In this document: positions 5,558 to 9,031 of the stretch, piece by piece
How positions within the stretch are numbered: position 1 is the stretch's first letter
Layout: each line of letters opens with the position of its first letter
Source of the DNA: Aquifex aeolicus
GTDB taxonomy: Bacteria; Aquificota; Aquificia; Aquificales; Aquificaceae
Reading direction: 5' to 3'
Length of the DNA stretch: 9,031 nt
Assembly (NCBI GenBank): GCA_015662815.1
Contig: DQTK01000129.1
Coordinates: 1 to 9,031 of the forward strand
Program-made: the position numbers and the translations under genes
Notes under the pieces: generated by a model
Seen by the model: the letters and a program-made list of their open reading frames with translations, nothing else
What the model was told of the DNA's origin: nothing
Database searches by the model: none

Positions 5558-7270
5558 ATGCGTTGGAGCAGGTACTTTCTCTTCACGGAAAAGGAAGAGC
5601 CTAAAGAAGCGGAGGCTCCTTCCCATAGATTACTACTAAAAGCTGGTTTCATAAAACAGGCATCCGCTGGTATTTACAGACTACTACCCCCGGCTTATAG
5701 GGTTCTTAAAAAAATTGAAAACATAGTGAGAAAAGAAATGGAGCGCAGTGGAGCTCAAGAACTATTACTTACCGTTTTAAATCCGAAAGAACTTTGGGAA
5801 GAAACTGGGAGATGGGATACTTACGGTGACGAACTATTCAAACTAAAAGATAGAAACGGAAGAGAGTATTGTCTGGGACCTACCCATGAGGAAGAAATCA
5901 CGGATTTGGTGAGGAAAGTTCTACGTTCTTATAGACAACTTCCTTTAATCCTTTACCAAATACAGGTTAAATTCAGGGATGAAAAGAGACCACGTTTCGG
6001 ACTGATAAGGGCTCGCGAATTCATTATGAAGGATGCTTACTCCTTTGATACGGATGAGATGTCTGCAATGATTTCCTATGAAACCATGAAATTCGCTTAT
6101 CAGAGAATTTTCAACAAACTAAGACTTAACGTGATAATGGCAGAGGCGGATGTAGGACAAATAGGCGGGTCTATGTCCCATGAGTTTATAGCTTTAACAG
6201 ATTACGGAGAAGCTAAGGTAGCTTACTGTGAAAACTGCGGATACGCCGCAAATGCGGAAATAGTTCCGCTGCAAAAACCTGAAGAAGAACAAGAAGAAGA
6301 AAAACCCATGGAAAAAGTTCACACACCCGATGTTCATACAATTCAAGAACTTGCAGAATTTTTAAATGTGCCACCGTCAAAGATTATGAAAGCCGTGCTT
6401 TACATAGTTAATGAAAAAGAACCCATACTTGTTTTAATAAGAGGAGATAGAGAGATAGATGAGAACAAACTGGAAAGGATTATAGGAACGGATAATTTCA
6501 GATTGGCAAAGGATGAAGAAGTGATAAAACTTTTCGGAACCAAAAAAGGCTTTATAGGAATATTTAATCTCCCTGAAGGTATAAAAGTTTTATGGGATAA
6601 CTCCCTTTACGGTGTAAAGAATCTGGTTGTAGCCCTCAATGAACCTGATTGGCATTACATTAACGTAAATCCGGGAAGGGATTTCCAATACGGAGACTTT
6701 GTCGATGTTGCGCAAGTCAAAGAAAACGACCCGTGTCCTAAGTGTGGCACACCCCTAAAGGTAAAAAAAGGATTAGAACTCGGACATATATTTCTCTTGG
6801 GAACGAGATACTCCGAACCTATGAAAGCATACTTTACCGATAGAGATGGAAAAGAAAAACCTATAATTATGGGTTGTTACGGAATAGGAATTTCTAGAAT
6901 AATTTCTGCCCTTGTAGAACAATACCACGACGATAAAGGTATAAAATGGCCCACTCCCGTAGCACCCTTTGAACTGGACATAATTCTTCTGAATACCAAG
7001 GATGAGCAGCAGGAGCAAGTTGCGGAAAAGCTATATCTGGAGGCAGAAGAAAAAGGTATAGACGTTATATACGATGATAGAGAAGAAAGTGCGGGTTTTA
7101 AATTTGCAGACGCTGATTTGGTAGGTTTTCCCTACAGGATAATTGTCGGAAGGAAGGTGAAAGAAGGTAAAGTGGAAGTACAGAGCAGAACGAGCGGAGA
7201 AAAATGGGATGTAGAAATAGATAAAGCCATAGACTTTGTAAAAGAAAAAATAGAGGAGGATAAAAAGTGA
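5558..7270 (+). CDS. proS: Prolyl-tRNA synthetase, bacterial type with editing insertion
   Basis: ProRS charges tRNA(Pro) with proline. This 570-residue form has the bacterial layout: class II catalytic core, editing insertion (INS), then anticodon-binding domain. Motif 1 is around 60-76 (RKEMERSGAQELLLTVLNP). The T-x-E loop is at 109-111 (THE). Motif 2 is at 139-151 (FRDEKRPRFGLIR) followed by REFIMKDAYSFD. Motif 3 is at 439-448 (GCYGIGISRI). The INS domain spans about 225-405, is introduced by a Glu-rich linker at 241-249, and carries Lys278 (E. coli Lys279 equivalent) and GRDF at 373-376. It would clear mischarged Ala-tRNA(Pro). CENC (224-227) and CPKC (393-396) flank it as a possible metal-binding pair. 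The anticodon domain is about 472-568. Length matches E. coli (572). The start lacks a Shine-Dalgarno but fits the family (MRWSRYFL). ridA overlaps its last 4 bases. Confidence 0.97.
   Translation: MRWSRYFLFTEKEEPKEAEAPSHRLLLKAGFIKQASAGIYRLLPPAYRVLKKIENIVRKEMERSGAQELLLTVLNPKELWEETGRWDTYGDELFKLKDRNGREYCLGPTHEEEITDLVRKVLRSYRQLPLILYQIQVKFRDEKRPRFGLIRAREFIMKDAYSFDTDEMSAMISYETMKFAYQRIFNKLRLNVIMAEADVGQIGGSMSHEFIALTDYGEAKVAYCENCGYAANAEIVPLQKPEEEQEEEKPMEKVHTPDVHTIQELAEFLNVPPSKIMKAVLYIVNEKEPILVLIRGDREIDENKLERIIGTDNFRLAKDEEVIKLFGTKKGFIGIFNLPEGIKVLWDNSLYGVKNLVVALNEPDWHYINVNPGRDFQYGDFVDVAQVKENDPCPKCGTPLKVKKGLELGHIFLLGTRYSEPMKAYFTDRDGKEKPIIMGCYGIGISRIISALVEQYHDDKGIKWPTPVAPFELDIILLNTKDEQQEQVAEKLYLEAEEKGIDVIYDDREESAGFKFADADLVGFPYRIIVGRKVKEGKVEVQSRTSGEKWDVEIDKAIDFVKEKIEEDKK
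7253..7260 (+). promoter_or_regulatory. Shine-Dalgarno of ridA inside proS
   Basis: GAGGAGGA sits 6 nt upstream of the GTG at 7267, within the last codons of proS. It supports the GTG as the true ridA start and fits translation coupled to proS through the GTGA overlap. Confidence 0.75.
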
Positions 7271-7647
7271 GGGAGATAAGAACCTCGAAAGCTCCGGCTC
7301 CCGTTGGTCCCTATTCCCAAGCAGTTGAAGTAAACGGTTTCATATTTCTTTCGGGACAGATAGGTATAGACCCTCAAACGCAAAACTTGGTTGAAGGTTT
7401 TAGAAATCAGGTTAAAAGAATCTTCGAAAATATAGATGCAATTCTAATGAAGGAGGGAATTTCGAGAAGTGATATAGTGAAGATAACGATTTATCTTAAA
7501 GATATTAAGAAATTCAAGGAGCTTAACGAGATTTACGAGGAATTCTTTAAGGAAGTACCCGTTAAACCTGCAAGGGTTACAGTAGGTGTAAATGAACTCC
7601 CTCTTGGTGCAGAAGTGGAGATAGAAGTTATAGCAGTCAAGAAATAA
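7267..7647 (+). CDS. ridA: RidA/YjgF-family enamine/imine deaminase
   Basis: RidA proteins are cytoplasmic trimers that hydrolyse reactive 2-aminoacrylate and related enamines/imines, made by PLP-dependent dehydratases, to 2-ketoacids. They thereby protect PLP enzymes. This 126-residue protein is full length. It starts REIRTSKAPAPVGPYSQA, with Tyr16 in the active-site loop. LSGQIGIDP is at 28-36, the catalytic Arg103 is in PARVTVGV, and the C-terminal LPLGAEVEIEVIA carries the conserved Glu. Start is GTG at 7267, overlapping the proS stop as GTGA, with a strong Shine-Dalgarno. I recall an Aquifex aeolicus protein of this family encoded next to ProRS, which fits this arrangement. A link between RidA and proline charging is not implied; co-expression is what the sequence shows. 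Confidence 0.95.
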   Translation: MREIRTSKAPAPVGPYSQAVEVNGFIFLSGQIGIDPQTQNLVEGFRNQVKRIFENIDAILMKEGISRSDIVKITIYLKDIKKFKELNEIYEEFFKEVPVKPARVTVGVNELPLGAEVEIEVIAVKK

Positions 7648-7657
7648 ATTAAAAAAA

Positions 7658-9031
7658 ATGCACTTTCACGATAAACTTCCTTGCGATGAGTCCGCCGAGA
7701 GGGCAGTACTGGGCAGTATGCTTGAAGACCCGGATAATATCCCGCTAGTTCTTGAAACATTAAAGGAAGATGATTTTTGCAACGAAGATCATAAGCTTCT
7801 GTTCAAAATCTTGGTTCAGCTTTGGACCCAATACGGTAACAAATGGGATTTTATAATTTTAAGGGATTATATAAAGAAAAAGGGTTTAGAAGGGAGAATT
7901 CCTGTTGATTGGCTGGAAGAACTTTACGACGAAGCCGTCTCTCCCGCTACCTTAGAAGAAGCGTGCAAAATAGTAAAGGAAAACTCGGCTAAGAGGGCAA
8001 TAATAGAGCTGGGGATAGAGCTAATTCACAAAGCAAGAGAAAATAAAGACTTTCATACACTTATAGAGGAAGCCCAACAAAAAATTTTCAGCATAGCGGA
8101 AAGTGCAACCTCAACTCAATTCCACCATATAAAAGACGTTGCTGAAAGCGTAATAGAGTTAATACATAAATTTAAAAGCTCCGATAGGGTAGTTACGGGA
8201 CTTCCGAGCGGTTTTTTGGAACTGGACATGAAGACTACCGGGTTCCACCCGGGAGACCTGATAATACTTGCCGCCCGTCCCGGGATGGGAAAAACCTCCT
8301 TTATGCTATCCGTATCCTTCAACATAGTAAAAGACGAAGGGAAGCCAATAGCAATATTTTCCCTAGAAATGAGTAAAGAGCAGCTGGTAATGAGACTTTT
8401 GTCCATGCTTGCGGAAGTTCCGCTTTTTAAAATAAGAAGTGGTTCAATATCCGATGAAGAACTCAGAAAACTTGAAGGCTCTGCCTTGGAACTTGCCAAA
8501 TATGAAATATACTTGGATGATACTCCATCTCTTTCTACTACAGATTTAAGAATAAGAGCCAGAAAGCTCCGAAAAGAAAAGGGAATAGAGTTTCTCGCCG
8601 TAGATTATCTACAGCTTCTGAGACCGCCGGTAAGGAAAAGCTCAAGACAGGAAGAGGTTGCAGAGGTTTCAAGAAATTTAAAAGCATTGGCAAAGGAACT
8701 TCATATACCGGTTATGGCACTTGCACAACTTTCACGTGAAGTAGAAAAGAGGAGTGATAAAAGACCCCAGTTGGCAGATTTGAGAGAATCAGGCCAAATT
8801 GAACAAGACGCGGATTTAATCCTCTTCCTTCATAGACCTGATTACTATAAGAAAAAACCGAGTCCTGAAGAACAAGGGATAGCTGAGGTAATTATAGCAA
8901 AACAAAGACAAGGTCCCACAGACATAGTAAAGCTTGCCTTTATAAAGGAATATACGAAATTCTCAAGCTTAGAGTTAGTGCCTCAAGAAACCCCTCAGGA
9001 AGATGAAATCTCCGAAATACTGGAAATTCAA
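7658..9031 (+). CDS. dnaB: Replicative DNA helicase DnaB (3' end cut by window)
   Basis: DnaB is the hexameric ATP-driven helicase that unwinds DNA ahead of the replisome and binds DnaG primase. It is open from ATG 7658 to the window edge: 458 codons with no stop, close to the usual 450-480, so only a short tail is missing. The N-terminal domain (about 5-105) starts LPCDESAERAVLGSMLED. A linker region follows to about 175. The RecA-type motor has Walker A A-R-P-G-M-G-K-T-S at 206-214, Glu236 in FSLEMS, and Walker B FLAVDYLQLL at 312-321 with Asp316. Motif H3 is QLSREVEKR at 357-365, then ADLRESGQIEQDAD at 373-386, and the arginine-finger region KQRQGP at 415-420. No intein interrupts it. The start lies 10 bp after ridA. 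The A-rich leader has no Shine-Dalgarno, but the family N-terminus fixes the start. Confidence 0.97.
   Translation, partial: MHFHDKLPCDESAERAVLGSMLEDPDNIPLVLETLKEDDFCNEDHKLLFKILVQLWTQYGNKWDFIILRDYIKKKGLEGRIPVDWLEELYDEAVSPATLEEACKIVKENSAKRAIIELGIELIHKARENKDFHTLIEEAQQKIFSIAESATSTQFHHIKDVAESVIELIHKFKSSDRVVTGLPSGFLELDMKTTGFHPGDLIILAARPGMGKTSFMLSVSFNIVKDEGKPIAIFSLEMSKEQLVMRLLSMLAEVPLFKIRSGSISDEELRKLEGSALELAKYEIYLDDTPSLSTTDLRIRARKLRKEKGIEFLAVDYLQLLRPPVRKSSRQEEVAEVSRNLKALAKELHIPVMALAQLSREVEKRSDKRPQLADLRESGQIEQDADLILFLHRPDYYKKKPSPEEQGIAEVIIAKQRQGPTDIVKLAFIKEYTKFSSLELVPQETPQEDEISEILEIQ

Noticed and set aside
5444..5626. 60-codon minus-strand frame across the proS start
   Set aside because: About a third opposes proS coding sequence. 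The product is unremarkable, with no family resemblance and no convincing ribosome site.
8116..8499. 127-codon minus-strand frame inside dnaB
   Set aside because: It opposes the conserved Walker A and neighbouring motifs of dnaB; the Ser-rich translation is a typical shadow.

Overview
The window looks like a piece of a bacterial hyperthermophile chromosome, most probably Aquifex or a close relative in the Aquificaceae. This rests on A+T-rich coding sequence with heavy use of AGA/AGG (Arg) and ATA (Ile), proteins rich in Glu, Lys and Ile, tightly packed overlapping genes, and my recollection that a ProRS gene lies next to a RidA-family gene in Aquifex aeolicus. No database search was possible, so the species is inference. 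No rRNA, tRNA, insertion sequence or CRISPR array was found.

Left part (1-3274). A forward hotdog-fold acyl-CoA thioesterase (31-414) meets a leftward five-gene run. In transcription order this is a CorA metal transporter (3274-2333), a one-helix membrane protein of unknown function (2342-1926), a ROK-family sugar kinase (1933-1070), a very small Cys-rich protein gene (1015-827), and the DNA repair protein Ogt (858-406). The first three overlap end to start. The small gene has the best Shine-Dalgarno sequence in the window but is interrupted by an in-frame TGA. Ogt appears to start inside its tail, so the long N-terminal extension implied by the open Ogt frame is probably not real.

Middle part (3275-5557). 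A 117-bp divergent spacer carries a candidate corA promoter. Glutamate 5-kinase (proB, 3392-4462), the first step of proline synthesis, reads rightward. It converges on a compact GT9 glycosyltransferase of the heptosyltransferase type (5327-4536), which fits a Gram-negative envelope with LPS. A 230-bp spacer with no recognisable gene follows.

Right part (5558-9031). A forward run of three housekeeping genes encodes prolyl-tRNA synthetase with an editing insertion (proS), a RidA-type enamine/imine deaminase overlapping it by 4 bp, and the replicative helicase DnaB. DnaB starts 10 bp after ridA and is cut by the window edge after 458 codons.

Most of the window is ordinary housekeeping sequence. 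The best candidate for something not normally annotated is the small Cys-rich gene at 827-1015 with its in-frame TGA. Secondary points are the orphan membrane protein between CorA and the ROK kinase, the shortened GT9 enzyme, and unusual residues in ProB.
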